Positions 23,480 to 31,988 of a stretch of DNA of 64,000 bases are shown one piece after another. Both the position numbers and the translations under genes were made by a program. Each line of letters begins with the position of its first letter. The first letter of the stretch is position 1. Origin of the DNA: Chitinophagaceae bacterium. GTDB taxonomy: Bacteria; Bacteroidota; Bacteroidia; Chitinophagales; Chitinophagaceae. The notes beneath the pieces are model-generated. The model was not told the DNA's origin. It saw only the letters and a program-made list of their open reading frames with translations, and ran no database searches. Location of the stretch: positions 1-64,000 of the forward strand of contig JAEUVO010000054.1 in assembly GCA_016786885.1 (NCBI GenBank), in the 5' to 3' direction.

Positions 23480-24265
23480 TTAATCCTCTTTTTGTTTTTC
23501 TATTGAATTTATCGCTTCTTCATGCAGCCAATCCTTTCTTTTCAGTTCAAAATTCCTTCCAAGGTATAGTTTCCTTACCTGTTCGTCGGCTGCCAGTTCT
23601 TCAGCCGTACCATGTTTAAAAATTTTCCCTTCGATCAGCAGGTAAGCCCTGTCACAGATGGAAAGTGTTTCGGTAACGTTATGGTCGGTGATCAGAATAC
23701 CTATGTTTTTATACTTCAGCTTAGCTACTATGGCTTGTATATCTTCCACCGCTATCGGGTCGATGCCAGCAAAAGGTTCATCCAATAAAATAAATTTGGG
23801 GTCTACGGAAAGAGCCCGGGCAATTTCTGTACGTCTTCTTTCTCCACCGCTCAATACATCTCCATTACTTTTACGAACATGCTGCAATCGAAACTCATTC
23901 AGCAGGGATTCCAACTTATCTTTTTGTTCCTGTTTGGAAAGTTTCGTCATCTCCAGGATAGCCGCAATATTATCTTCCACGCTCAGCTTACGAAAAACTG
24001 ATGCTTCCTGCGGCAGGTAGCCAATCCCCATTTGTGCCCTTTTGTACATCGGCAGCGATGTAATATCCTGTTCATTCAAAAAAACTCTGCCTTCATCCGG
24101 TTTTACCAACCCTACTACCTGGTAAAATGAGGTCGTTTTACCTGCCCCATTCGGACCCAAAAGCCCTACGATCTCTCCTTGTTTTACATTAAATGAAACA
24201 TGATTAACAACCGTTCGGCTGCCGTACTTCTTTACCAGGTCTTGTGTGCGGATGGTAATGGACAT
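23480..24265 (-). CDS. lptB: LPS export ABC transporter ATP-binding protein
   Basis: LptB powers lipopolysaccharide extraction from the inner membrane together with LptF/LptG. The 261-residue protein has Walker [13 protein letters not shown], a Q loop at [18 protein letters not shown], which is highly diagnostic of LptB, signature [15 protein letters not shown], Walker [14 protein letters not shown] and the switch His in ITDHNV. The C-terminal tail of about 20 residues ([10 protein letters not shown]...) exceeds E. coli LptB. It heads a minus-strand gene run and has a perfect TATTTTTG box ending only 4 bases before its ATG. No lptA/C/F/G is in the window. Confidence 0.95.
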   Translation of the reverse strand: MSITIRTQDLVKKYGSRTVVNHVSFNVKQGEIVGLLGPNGAGKTTSFYQVVGLVKPDEGRVFLNEQDITSLPMYKRAQMGIGYLPQEASVFRKLSVEDNIAAILEMTKLSKQEQKDKLESLLNEFRLQHVRKSNGDVLSGGERRRTEIARALSVDPKFILLDEPFAGIDPIAVEDIQAIVAKLKYKNIGILITDHNVTETLSICDRAYLLIEGKIFKHGTAEELAADEQVRKLYLGRNFELKRKDWLHEEAINSIEKQKED

Positions 24266-24269
24266 ATGG

Positions 24270-24297
24270 CAAAAATAAGGCTTGGGGCCTGATTCAA
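24270..24297 (-). promoter_or_regulatory. lptB promoter with -7 box almost touching the start codon
   Basis: A perfect TATTTTTG on the minus strand (24277-24270) with TTG (24297-24295) 17 bases upstream, slightly short of the usual 19-21. Only 4 bases separate the box from the ATG, so the message should be leaderless or nearly so. Confidence 0.6.
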
Positions 24298-24337
24298 TTG
24301 TATTTTAAGATTTCATTACTATATGGCACAGCTATAT

Positions 24338-24345
24338 TAGTTTTG
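24338..24345 (+). promoter_or_regulatory. metF -7 box (TAGTTTTG)
   Basis: A perfect TANNTTTG ending 7 bases before the metF ATG. A TTA rather than TTG lies 19 bases upstream. Together with the lptB promoter it fills the short divergent gap, and it predicts a very short leader. Confidence 0.6.
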
Positions 24346-24352
24346 CAACCTT

Positions 24353-25303
24353 ATGAAAGTAACTGACCATATAGCCCGGGCTAAAAGTACCCTCATTTCA
24401 TTTGAAGTTTTACCTCCTTTGAAAGGCAAGGGTATTGAAGCCTTATATAAACATCTTGACCCGCTGATGGAGTTTAATCCTTCTTTTATTAATGTCACTT
24501 ATCACCGGAGTGAACATGTTTTCAAAAAAAGAGTGGATGGAAGTTTTGAAAAAGTAGTGGTGAGGAAAAGGCCGGGTACAGAAAGTATCTGTGCAGCTAT
24601 CATGAACAAATACAATGTGGATACCGTACCCCATCTTATCTGTGGTGGTTTTAGTATCAATGAAACAGAAGATGCGCTTATCAATCTCCGCTACCTGGGA
24701 ATTGATAATGTACTGGTATTACGGGGTGATGCGGCAAAAAACGAAACCGCCTTTGAGCCAGAACCCGGTGGCCATAAATATGCCAGCGACCTGCTCAAAC
24801 AGGTGGTGAACCTGAATGCGGGTATTTACCTTGAGGATGAATTAAAAGGAACACATAAAACAGAATTTTGTGTAGGAGTGGCCGGCTACCCTGAAAAACA
24901 TTTTGAAGCGCCAAACATGGAGACCGATCTGCAGTACCTGAAACAAAAAATCGATTTAGGGGCCGATTATATCATCACCCAGATGTTCTTTGATAATGCC
25001 AAATTCCATGCATTTGTAAAGGCCTGCCGTGATATTGGCATCACCGTTCCCATCATTCCCGGATTGAAACCTATCTACTCCAAAAAACAACTGACCGTTT
25101 TACCCAAGACCTTTCATATTGATCTGCCTACTGATCTTTCCAACGAGATACTTCGCTGCAAAACAGATGAGGAAGTGGAGAAAGTAGGTACAGAATGGCT
25201 GCTGATGCAATCAAAAGAACTGAAAAAGGCTGGTGTACCCGTGCTGCACTATTATACACTTGGCAGACCGCTGGTTGTGGCCAATGTGGTGAAGGAGTTA
25301 TAA
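24353..25303 (+). CDS. metF: Methylenetetrahydrofolate reductase
   Basis: MetF reduces 5,10-methylenetetrahydrofolate to the 5-methyl form used in methionine synthesis, using FAD. The 316-residue TIM-barrel protein shows SFEVLPPLKGKG at the N-terminus with the catalytic Glu, FINVTYHRSEH, NVLVLRGDA with the FAD/folate-binding Asp, the GVAGYPEKH motif and ADYIITQMFFDNAKF. The C-terminal PVLHYYTLGRPL is typical. It is monocistronic, with its own promoter and a bidirectional terminator. I see no SAM or cobalamin riboswitch in the short upstream gap. Confidence 0.95.
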   Translation: MKVTDHIARAKSTLISFEVLPPLKGKGIEALYKHLDPLMEFNPSFINVTYHRSEHVFKKRVDGSFEKVVVRKRPGTESICAAIMNKYNVDTVPHLICGGFSINETEDALINLRYLGIDNVLVLRGDAAKNETAFEPEPGGHKYASDLLKQVVNLNAGIYLEDELKGTHKTEFCVGVAGYPEKHFEAPNMETDLQYLKQKIDLGADYIITQMFFDNAKFHAFVKACRDIGITVPIIPGLKPIYSKKQLTVLPKTFHIDLPTDLSNEILRCKTDEEVEKVGTEWLLMQSKELKKAGVPVLHYYTLGRPLVVANVVKEL

Positions 25304-25331
25304 CACTCATTTACTTTTTATTTGAACTATA

Positions 25332-25364
25332 AAAAAGGTTCTGCTGTTTGAGCAGAACCTTTTT
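25332..25364. terminator. Bidirectional terminator between metF and the PPIC gene
   Basis: A 14-bp perfect stem (AAAAAGGTTCTGCT at 25332-25345 with AGCAGAACCTTTTT at 25351-25364), a 5-base loop, A-rich on the left and T-rich on the right. It serves both converging genes. Confidence 0.92.
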
Positions 25365-25380
25365 AATAAGGAGTTCAAGT

Positions 25381-27330
25381 TTATTTAGATATCTCATTCA
25401 ATACTTTCTGATCAATCACCACAGGATATTTTTTTCTCAATGCTTCATCCCATTGCTTTTCCAGTTCAACCTGGTAATCATTAATCACCAGCCCCTTTGC
25501 CTCGTTAAAACTGCGGGGTGAAGGTTGCGGATATGAGTTAACTATATAAGCAAAGGATGCTGTATTGTCAGTATTATTCATTACCGGGGTGGTCAGCATT
25601 CCCGCTTTAGGCACCATTTTATTCAAATTAGGTATCTGGCTCCATTCATACCGGGAAGAATCAGCCAATACTTTTTCTGAATACATCTCTACCACTTTTT
25701 TCCAGTCAGAGGGATTTGCTTTTATTTTTTCATACACCGTTTTGGCAATCGACTGGTCAGAGCAGAAGAAGATCACCACATCGGCGCTTTGCTTCCAGTT
25801 ATACTCTTTTTTATTTTTGTTATATAAGGCCAGCAAAGCAACAGTATCAGCCTGTGCTTTATTCCACACTTCCTGCTGCATTATTTCGAAGAAGAGGTTA
25901 CCATCTTTAAACTCTGCCATCTGGTAACGAAATTCATCATTAAAATCTTCCAGGTGTTTTTTATAGTATTCCGTCATGGCATACTGTATCCACTCTTCTC
26001 TTACCTGGCTATGCGGTTTAGCGCCGGTACCATCTTGCCTAAAACGGTACAGGGTAGCGTATTTTATCCATGCTGCCGCATCATATAGCTCATTCCCTAT
26101 TGAAAATAGTGTGGTGGAAGAATTGACGGTTTTTCCAATTTCTCTCATTGGCCTGCGATCGAGCAAACTGTCCGTCATTGCCCACAGTGCATCATCATTA
26201 TAAGGAAATATTTTTACTCCTGCCTTTTCCTTCACCTGGTTATAAACAAAATCTTTTGAAGCCCTCCAGCGAATATCAGCTCTTATCTTTTGCTGCAGTT
26301 CCTGTTTGAAATCTTTATTCTCTGCATCGGTAATTACCGGCTTTACGGCAACTCTTTTTACTATATGCCATCCATGAGAAGTTTGGAAGGGTTTACTGAA
26401 AGCTCCGTCTTTAGCTAAAGACCACAATACTTTTTCGAAACCCGGATCATATTGTCCCACGCCAATATCAGGCATCGTACCATTACTGGCTGCACTGATG
26501 TAATCATTACTGAATGTTTTTGCCAGGGTGCCGAAATCATCACCTGCCTGCAGTCTTTTGTATAGCGAATCCGCAAGACGAGCCAGTTGTTTTTTTGCCA
26601 TATCATCAGCATCAGGTGGATAAGCCAGTAAGATTTGCTGAGCTCTCATTTTTCCAACCGCTTTTCTTTCACCAAGGTTTTTAAAAATATGGTACCCTAT
26701 TTTAGAACGAATTGGCGCCGAGTACTTACCCGCTGCAGTTGTATAAATCGCATTTTCAAATTCATAAGGCAAAGTGAATACAGTAATATATCCTAACTCT
26801 CCGCTGTTGGTTTTGGCAGCAGGATCATCTGAAAACTGTTTTGCCAGTTGCAAAAAATCTTCTCCTTTCAATAGTTTTTGCAAGAGTTCATCCCTTTTCT
26901 TTTGTGCTGATGCTGTATCAACAAAGCCCGAAGCATTTTTAAAGGCAATGAAAATATGCGCCACCCGGATATCTTTCTGGCTGCGCAAAAAAGCTTCCTT
27001 CTCCAACCGGTTCATGATCTCGGGATCGGTCATATAGTTTTCTGCAATCTGAGCCCGCAGATTTTCCACTTCCATTTTTATATGCGCCAGCGTATCATAT
27101 CTCCTGTCATAAGCTTCCTGCACTTTTAATTTTGATTTAATATACAAATCAAGATAATCGCTGACGGATTTTGCTTTGTTGGCGGTAACGGCACTATTGT
27201 TTTTATTATAAGCCCTTAGAAATTCTTTGGCATCGGCCGTATACTTACCGTAGGTAAATAATTTCTGGGCTGAAGTGGTGGTGATACTGCCGCAAAAGGC
27301 AGCAAGCAGGAAAAGGTTTTTTCTGTTCAT
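25381..27330 (-). CDS. Periplasmic peptidyl-prolyl isomerase with two PPIC domains
   Basis: The 649-residue product has a signal peptide (first about 20 residues, SITTTSAQ). Two parvulin-type PPIC/rotamase domains lie in tandem, about 118-222 (RVAHIFIAFK to SAPIRSKIGYHIFK) and about 228-330 (RAQQILLAY to KPFQTSHGWHIVKRV). About 300 further residues contain a third, degenerate region. The arrangement resembles SurA/PrsA foldases that help outer-membrane protein assembly. It lies 23 bases downstream of a TlpA-like thioredoxin gene, suggesting an envelope-protein folding unit. A second foldase of this class is at 47799-49172. Confidence 0.88.
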   Translation of the reverse strand: MNRKNLFLLAAFCGSITTTSAQKLFTYGKYTADAKEFLRAYNKNNSAVTANKAKSVSDYLDLYIKSKLKVQEAYDRRYDTLAHIKMEVENLRAQIAENYMTDPEIMNRLEKEAFLRSQKDIRVAHIFIAFKNASGFVDTASAQKKRDELLQKLLKGEDFLQLAKQFSDDPAAKTNSGELGYITVFTLPYEFENAIYTTAAGKYSAPIRSKIGYHIFKNLGERKAVGKMRAQQILLAYPPDADDMAKKQLARLADSLYKRLQAGDDFGTLAKTFSNDYISAASNGTMPDIGVGQYDPGFEKVLWSLAKDGAFSKPFQTSHGWHIVKRVAVKPVITDAENKDFKQELQQKIRADIRWRASKDFVYNQVKEKAGVKIFPYNDDALWAMTDSLLDRRPMREIGKTVNSSTTLFSIGNELYDAAAWIKYATLYRFRQDGTGAKPHSQVREEWIQYAMTEYYKKHLEDFNDEFRYQMAEFKDGNLFFEIMQQEVWNKAQADTVALLALYNKNKKEYNWKQSADVVIFFCSDQSIAKTVYEKIKANPSDWKKVVEMYSEKVLADSSRYEWSQIPNLNKMVPKAGMLTTPVMNNTDNTASFAYIVNSYPQPSPRSFNEAKGLVINDYQVELEKQWDEALRKKYPVVIDQKVLNEISK

Positions 27331-27353
27331 ACCGGATTTAGTTTAATACTCTT

Positions 27354-28787
27354 CTATTGTCCTTTCTTTTTTAACTGTATTATTTCATCAAGTTGCTGGT
27401 ACGTCAGCTTCTTGGCTATGATCCTTTTGTCTTTGTCCAGCAAATATAAAGTAGGGAAAGATTGTACATCATACAATTGCGAATAGCCAGGAATACCATT
27501 GTCCGTCCGGGCCTTATCGGCCTCTTTGGAATAATAAACATGGCTCCAGTCCTGCAGTTTATTATCTGCAATAAAACCAAGCCAGTCCTTTTTGGTTCCA
27601 TCAGTTTCTTTTGCTACTGCATATAATTTTAACCCGTCTGCCTTCCATTTGGCCTGGTAAAAAGAATCCAGTTTGGGTAACACTTCCTTACAATGCCCGC
27701 AGGTAGGATCCCAAAAAGCGACAATCGTATAGTTGGCCTGCAAGGCGTATAAAGAAACAGGAACCCCTTCCGGGTTAGGCAATTCAATATCAGAAGCAGG
27801 TGTGCCCAGAATATTCGCCATCAGGCTGTATGCCCTGTCTGTAATTGTCTTTTTGCCTGCATCATTCAGCCACGAATATGTTTTCTGCGAAAAATATTTC
27901 TCAAACAAATGAACGAAAACGGCATCCTCCCACATGTATTTCTGGTTCAGGTAGCGGTTCACAAATTTTATCAGTAAAAATTTGTTCATTTCCTCGTTGA
28001 TACTGGCATAGCCAAGCATCCGGTCAATTTCTTTAATCACAGAATCAGGATTGGGTACCACAAGTTGGTTGAAATATTTATCAACTTTTTCTTCGAAGAA
28101 TGGAGTATAAGCCAGCCTGCCATCCCAGAAATTGACACCATCCCAATAGTGCCCTTTGTAAAAGTTATAAGCAGCGAGTGAATCTTCCTTATTGGCGGGG
28201 TTCTTCAGCGCACCAGTCAGTTCCGGTTCCCTCATAGTGATCAGCAAAGTGCTAAGTAAGGAAGAAGGATTTTTTTTGATTATATCCTCCCGGTTGGCTG
28301 TAACAGCCTTGTCTTCTTTCGCCAGCTCATCTGTGATCTTTGTAGAATCTGCTTTATTACCTGCTGTTTTTAATTGCGCCTGCAATTCGCTGATCCTTTT
28401 ACCTTTTACTGCCATGAATTGCTGGTAATTAATAAAAAGATCATTATCGGGTGAATTTTCAAACTGTGCCCCTTTTGACAAAGTAGCTGTATCTGCTTTA
28501 ATGGTAAACTGTTGTTGCTTATCCACCAGTATCTCAAAAAAACCGGCTTTATTAGGATAGCCTACAAGGTAAATGCCTCCCGGTAGTTTTTTATTCCCTT
28601 TGAAGACTGCCTGGCTGTTGGCATCAAGTTTAGCTGAATCTATAATGGGATATGTTTTGCCAAAATAATGTCCGAGGTAGATGTATTGATTTTTAAATGG
28701 CTTAAATGTCACTTTAATCTCATAGCTGCCTTGAGCAGATGCGGCCAGGGATAGTCCAGAAAATGCTAAAAACAAAAATCGTTTCAT
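27354..28787 (-). CDS. TlpA-like thioredoxin-domain protein with DUF4369/DUF5106-type N-terminus
   Basis: The 477-residue product has a signal peptide (SLAASAQ), then a DUF4369-like beta domain (about 20-130). A helical middle domain resembles DUF5106 (about 140-330). A C-terminal thioredoxin fold (about 340-475) has the active site DPTCGHCKEVLPKL and a cis-Pro in SFPTLYLLDKD. Such proteins reduce or isomerise disulfides in the periplasm and are abundant in Bacteroidota. The CGHC motif suggests isomerase-like redox properties (general knowledge of the fold). It is the first gene of a two-gene unit with the PPIC foldase. Confidence 0.87.
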   Translation of the reverse strand: MKRFLFLAFSGLSLAASAQGSYEIKVTFKPFKNQYIYLGHYFGKTYPIIDSAKLDANSQAVFKGNKKLPGGIYLVGYPNKAGFFEILVDKQQQFTIKADTATLSKGAQFENSPDNDLFINYQQFMAVKGKRISELQAQLKTAGNKADSTKITDELAKEDKAVTANREDIIKKNPSSLLSTLLITMREPELTGALKNPANKEDSLAAYNFYKGHYWDGVNFWDGRLAYTPFFEEKVDKYFNQLVVPNPDSVIKEIDRMLGYASINEEMNKFLLIKFVNRYLNQKYMWEDAVFVHLFEKYFSQKTYSWLNDAGKKTITDRAYSLMANILGTPASDIELPNPEGVPVSLYALQANYTIVAFWDPTCGHCKEVLPKLDSFYQAKWKADGLKLYAVAKETDGTKKDWLGFIADNKLQDWSHVYYSKEADKARTDNGIPGYSQLYDVQSFPTLYLLDKDKRIIAKKLTYQQLDEIIQLKKKGQ

Positions 28788-28977
28788 AAGTCAGAATCCC
28801 GCTATGTGGTAGGCAGGGAACCCATAAAGTTATTTAAAAAGCTCCAGCCGCTGAAGCCAGCGACCGGAAAACTCCGATAAAGAGGATTTTGCAGGGTAAA
28901 GCGTTGCCTTATTTACAGGTTTAATTCAGACTATTCTTCTCCTTTAGCGGCTGCCTGCCGGTAGGCGGGGTTAATGG

Positions 28978-28985
28978 TATATTTG
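28978..28985 (+). promoter_or_regulatory. rlmD -7 box (TATATTTG)
   Basis: A perfect TANNTTTG ending 4 bases before the GTG start at 28990, so a leaderless GTG-initiated message is predicted. The 202-base divergent gap also holds TAACTTTA at 28832-28825 (minus strand), a weak box for the thioredoxin gene, and a GC-rich palindrome near 28951-28970. Confidence 0.55.
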
Positions 28986-28989
28986 CGCC

Positions 28990-30399
28990 GTGAGAAAAAA
29001 GAAGAAAAACATCGTACTCGAAAAAATACGGGTGGAAGACTACGCTGCTGAAGGCAAAAGCCTGGCAAGAGTGGACGGCAAAGTGATCTTTATGGAAAAC
29101 GTAGTACCCGGAGATGTGGTGGATGTCCGGCTGCTGAAAAATAAAAAAGATTGGGCGGAAGGAATCCCCCTTCAATTTCATTCCTATTCCAGTGAAAGAG
29201 TTACTCCTTTTTGTTCTCATTTTGGCGTATGCGGCGGTTGCCAATGGCAGATGCTGCCTTATGAGAAGCAGTTGCAGTATAAAAGTAAACAGGTAGCGGA
29301 TGTATTGCAGAGAATTGGTAAAGTGTCTTTGCCTGAGATTCAGCCGATCCTGGGAGCGGCTGATACTAAATACTACCGTAATAAGATCGAATACACCTTC
29401 GGGAATAAACGGTTTTTACTGAAAGAAGAAATAGCGGATGAAACAATCAATGGACAGCAGGATGTAGCCGGTTTTCATGCCAAAGGTTTTTTTGATAAGG
29501 TAGTGGACATTGAACAATGCTATCTGCAGGCTGAGCCAACCAATGCTATACGACTTGCCGTTAAAGAATTTGCCAAAACCAATAACTGGTCTTTTTATGA
29601 TATCCGCAATCATGTTGGTTTTTTGCGCACCATGCAAGTGCGGCTTTGTACCACCGGTGAATTAATGGTAAATATCGTGGTGGCAGAAAATGATGAAAAG
29701 AAGATCAACAAGCTGATGGATTATGTGATGCGGCAATTTCCTGCCATTACCACCTTGCTTTATACCGTCAATACAAAATGGAACGACAGTTTATACGATC
29801 TTGAACCTGTTACATGGCATGGCAAAGGATATGCAATTGAGAAACTGGAAGACTTTCAGTTCAAGATCGGCCCAAAATCATTTTTTCAAACCAATACCAA
29901 ACAAGCTGAACAACTATATAAAGTCGCAAGGGATTTTGCTGACCTGACAGGCAATGAAACGGTATATGACCTGTACTGCGGCACCGGCAGCATTGGCATT
30001 TTCGTAAGCCAAAAAGCAAAAAAGATCATTGGCGTGGAGATGATCGAAGCAGCTATTGAAGATGCCAAAGAAAATGCAGCGTTGAACAGGCTGGGCACAA
30101 CTTCTTTTTTTGCCGGTGATGTGATTGACATTTGTAATGATGAATTCTTTGCTGCACATGGCAGACCAGATGTGATTATTACCGACCCGCCAAGAGCCGG
30201 TATGCATGAAAAACTGGTAAGAAAGATCCTCGATATAGCCGCACCTGTTGTAGTATATGTGAGTTGTAACCCGGCCACACAGGCAAGGGACCTGAATTTA
30301 CTGGATGAAAAATATGTGGTGACCAGAGTGCAGCCGGTTGATATGTTCCCACACACTCATCATATTGAGAATGTGGTACAGTTAAAACTACGATCATAA
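28990..30399 (+). CDS. rlmD: 23S rRNA (uracil-5-)-methyltransferase RumA/RlmD-type
   Basis: The 469-residue protein methylates C5 of a uridine in 23S rRNA (U1939 in E. coli) using SAM. An N-terminal TRAM RNA-binding domain (about 5-60) is followed by iron-sulfur cysteines in CSHFGVCGGCQW, with the fourth in IEQCYL. The Rossmann methyltransferase domain has TVYDLYCGTGSIGIF, ITDPPRAGMH, the catalytic Cys in YVSCNPATQARD and a late HTHHIENVV Glu. The start must be the GTG at 28990, since the next ATG would cut the TRAM domain. Family members may instead modify tRNA or other uridines. The next gene follows 9 bases later. Confidence 0.92.
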   Translation: MRKKKKNIVLEKIRVEDYAAEGKSLARVDGKVIFMENVVPGDVVDVRLLKNKKDWAEGIPLQFHSYSSERVTPFCSHFGVCGGCQWQMLPYEKQLQYKSKQVADVLQRIGKVSLPEIQPILGAADTKYYRNKIEYTFGNKRFLLKEEIADETINGQQDVAGFHAKGFFDKVVDIEQCYLQAEPTNAIRLAVKEFAKTNNWSFYDIRNHVGFLRTMQVRLCTTGELMVNIVVAENDEKKINKLMDYVMRQFPAITTLLYTVNTKWNDSLYDLEPVTWHGKGYAIEKLEDFQFKIGPKSFFQTNTKQAEQLYKVARDFADLTGNETVYDLYCGTGSIGIFVSQKAKKIIGVEMIEAAIEDAKENAALNRLGTTSFFAGDVIDICNDEFFAAHGRPDVIITDPPRAGMHEKLVRKILDIAAPVVVYVSCNPATQARDLNLLDEKYVVTRVQPVDMFPHTHHIENVVQLKLRS

Positions 30400-30408
30400 A
30401 CCTTTGGT

Positions 30409-31227
30409 ATGAAAAAAATATTTTCTTCATTTTTTGTGGTTATCGCTTTTAGTTGCATTGCTATTACTCAGGAAAAAGAAGTCCCTTCAGAATTAATACC
30501 CTTTATTCTCAAGGGCTATGAAGTGCTTGATTTTATCAAGGAAGACCTGAACAGCGATAAACTGACGGATTATATACTTATCCTGAGATCAAAAGGCGAA
30601 GACACACTCACTTTTGATAACCCCGACTGGGATGTGCCCCGGTCGCTGTTGCTGCTTATCCGGCAAACCAATGGCCAGCTGAAACTGGCTACAGAGAATA
30701 CAAAAATCATCTATTGCCGTCATTGCGGCGGGGCCATGGGTGATCCCTACCAGGGAATGTCATTCAAAAACGGGGACTTACTATTTGATTTTTACGGAGG
30801 CAGCAGCTGGCGATGGGCAGAAACGATCAGTTTTCGCTATGATAAAATAAAAAAGAACTGGCTTTTACAAAATCATTTTATTTCAAGCTTCCAGGGAGGT
30901 GACCCTGATAATACGACCACTGAAACAACCATTGGCAGGGCTGAGACCGGAGAAATAAGCCTGCAGAATTATTCTCCGTATTACAACCAGGATTCCAGCA
31001 GTTGGAAAGTGAAGGTAACCAAAACATATTTTTACGAAAGCCCAGATCTGAAATCAAAACCAAAAAAAGCATATCTTATTAAAGGAGATATAATAAGATC
31101 TTCTAAAAAATTTACAAACTTCATTGACTGTTTTTTTACTAACAGCAAAGGACAAATAACCACTGGTTATATTTTAAAGAAAGATTTACTCTTGTTACCT
31201 GCCAGCAAGCCAAAAGCCGTACAATAA
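30409..31227 (+). CDS. Exported protein of unknown function
   Basis: The 272-residue product has a signal peptide (MKKIFSSFFVVIAFSCIAIT, cleavage near residue 20). The first half contains a repeated-calcium-blade-like segment (EDLNSDKLTDYILILRSKGED), the look of an FG-GAP/VCBS-type strand-loop, and a short CRHCGGAMGDPY cysteine pair. The C-terminal roughly 80 residues (VKVTKTYFYESPD...) read like a bacterial SH3 domain. I cannot name a family with confidence. It lies 9 bases after rlmD and is probably co-transcribed, but the functions are unrelated. Confidence 0.7.
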   Translation: MKKIFSSFFVVIAFSCIAITQEKEVPSELIPFILKGYEVLDFIKEDLNSDKLTDYILILRSKGEDTLTFDNPDWDVPRSLLLLIRQTNGQLKLATENTKIIYCRHCGGAMGDPYQGMSFKNGDLLFDFYGGSSWRWAETISFRYDKIKKNWLLQNHFISSFQGGDPDNTTTETTIGRAETGEISLQNYSPYYNQDSSSWKVKVTKTYFYESPDLKSKPKKAYLIKGDIIRSSKKFTNFIDCFFTNSKGQITTGYILKKDLLLLPASKPKAVQ

Positions 31228-31231
31228 AACT

Positions 31232-31239
31232 TATTTTTG
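31232..31239 (+). promoter_or_regulatory. -7 box (TATTTTTG) for the first rhomboid
   Basis: A perfect TANNTTTG ending 4 bases before the ATG at 31244. No -33 TTG is seen. It again predicts a near-leaderless message. Confidence 0.5.
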
Positions 31240-31243
31240 CCTA

Positions 31244-31909
31244 ATGAGCAATTTTCGATTTACAAAAGTTGACCGCTTTCCCCCTATCGTTAAAAACCTG
31301 ATTATTATTAATATCCTTGTATGGGTTGCGCAACTTATATATGATAAAGAACATGGGCTCCTTACCATGTGGCTAACCGGAAAAATTGCTTTGTTCCCGG
31401 TTAATGATCCCTCCTTCATGCCTTACCAGATCGCTACTCACATGTTTGCCCATTCTTCTTATTCGCCATTTGGACAAATTGTTTTTATACATATACTCTT
31501 TAACATGTTTGGCCTATATATGTTTGGCCGGATTCTGGAAAACGTATGGGGTGCCAAACGGTTTTTATTCTTTTATCTTGCCTGTGGGGTAGGATCTGCC
31601 GCAGCACACCTTACGATGCAGTATTTTATGGGAGGTCATGCTGCTGCAGTAGGTGCTTCCGGAGCCGTTATGGGGGTCTTTGTAGCCTTTGGATACCTTT
31701 TTCCCAATACAGAATTAATGATTATCCCGATCCCGATCCCAATAAAAGCAAAATGGTTAGTGCTGGTCTACATTGCTATCGATCTTTTTGGAGGGGTAGC
31801 CAATATCAGCGGCGATAATATTGCCCATTTTGCCCACCTGGGTGGTGCTATCACAGGTTTTTTAATTGTGCTTTTCTGGAACAAAACCAATCGCCGGTCG
31901 TTGTACTAA
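31244..31909 (+). CDS. Rhomboid intramembrane serine protease
   Basis: The 221-residue six-helix membrane protein carries the complete rhomboid dyad: Ser139 in the GASG motif (AVGASGAVMGVF) and His198 in FAHLGGAITG. The oxyanion-side HILFNMFGLYMFG motif is in helix 2. Rhomboids cleave transmembrane substrates within the membrane. It is followed 79 bases later by a second, divergent rhomboid lacking the His, so the two may act together. Substrate unknown. Confidence 0.92.
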   Translation: MSNFRFTKVDRFPPIVKNLIIINILVWVAQLIYDKEHGLLTMWLTGKIALFPVNDPSFMPYQIATHMFAHSSYSPFGQIVFIHILFNMFGLYMFGRILENVWGAKRFLFFYLACGVGSAAAHLTMQYFMGGHAAAVGASGAVMGVFVAFGYLFPNTELMIIPIPIPIKAKWLVLVYIAIDLFGGVANISGDNIAHFAHLGGAITGFLIVLFWNKTNRRSLY

Positions 31910-31961
31910 GAATAGCCTTTTGTATAACCAATTAAGTTATGTACTACTGGTTCCCTGCGCT

Positions 31962-31969
31962 TACATTTG
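31962..31969 (+). promoter_or_regulatory. -7 box (TACATTTG) for the second rhomboid
   Basis: A perfect TANNTTTG ending 19 bases before the ATG at 31989. No TTG is found at -33. It suggests that the second rhomboid can be transcribed independently of the first. Confidence 0.5.
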
Positions 31970-31988
31970 CAAACTGACAAGGTGAGAC

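Noticed and set aside
28940..28975. GC-rich palindrome (CTGCCTGCCGGTAGGCGG) before rlmD
   Set aside because: It is imperfect, without a T tract, and seen once in the window. It could be a dispersed repeat, but one copy does not support that.
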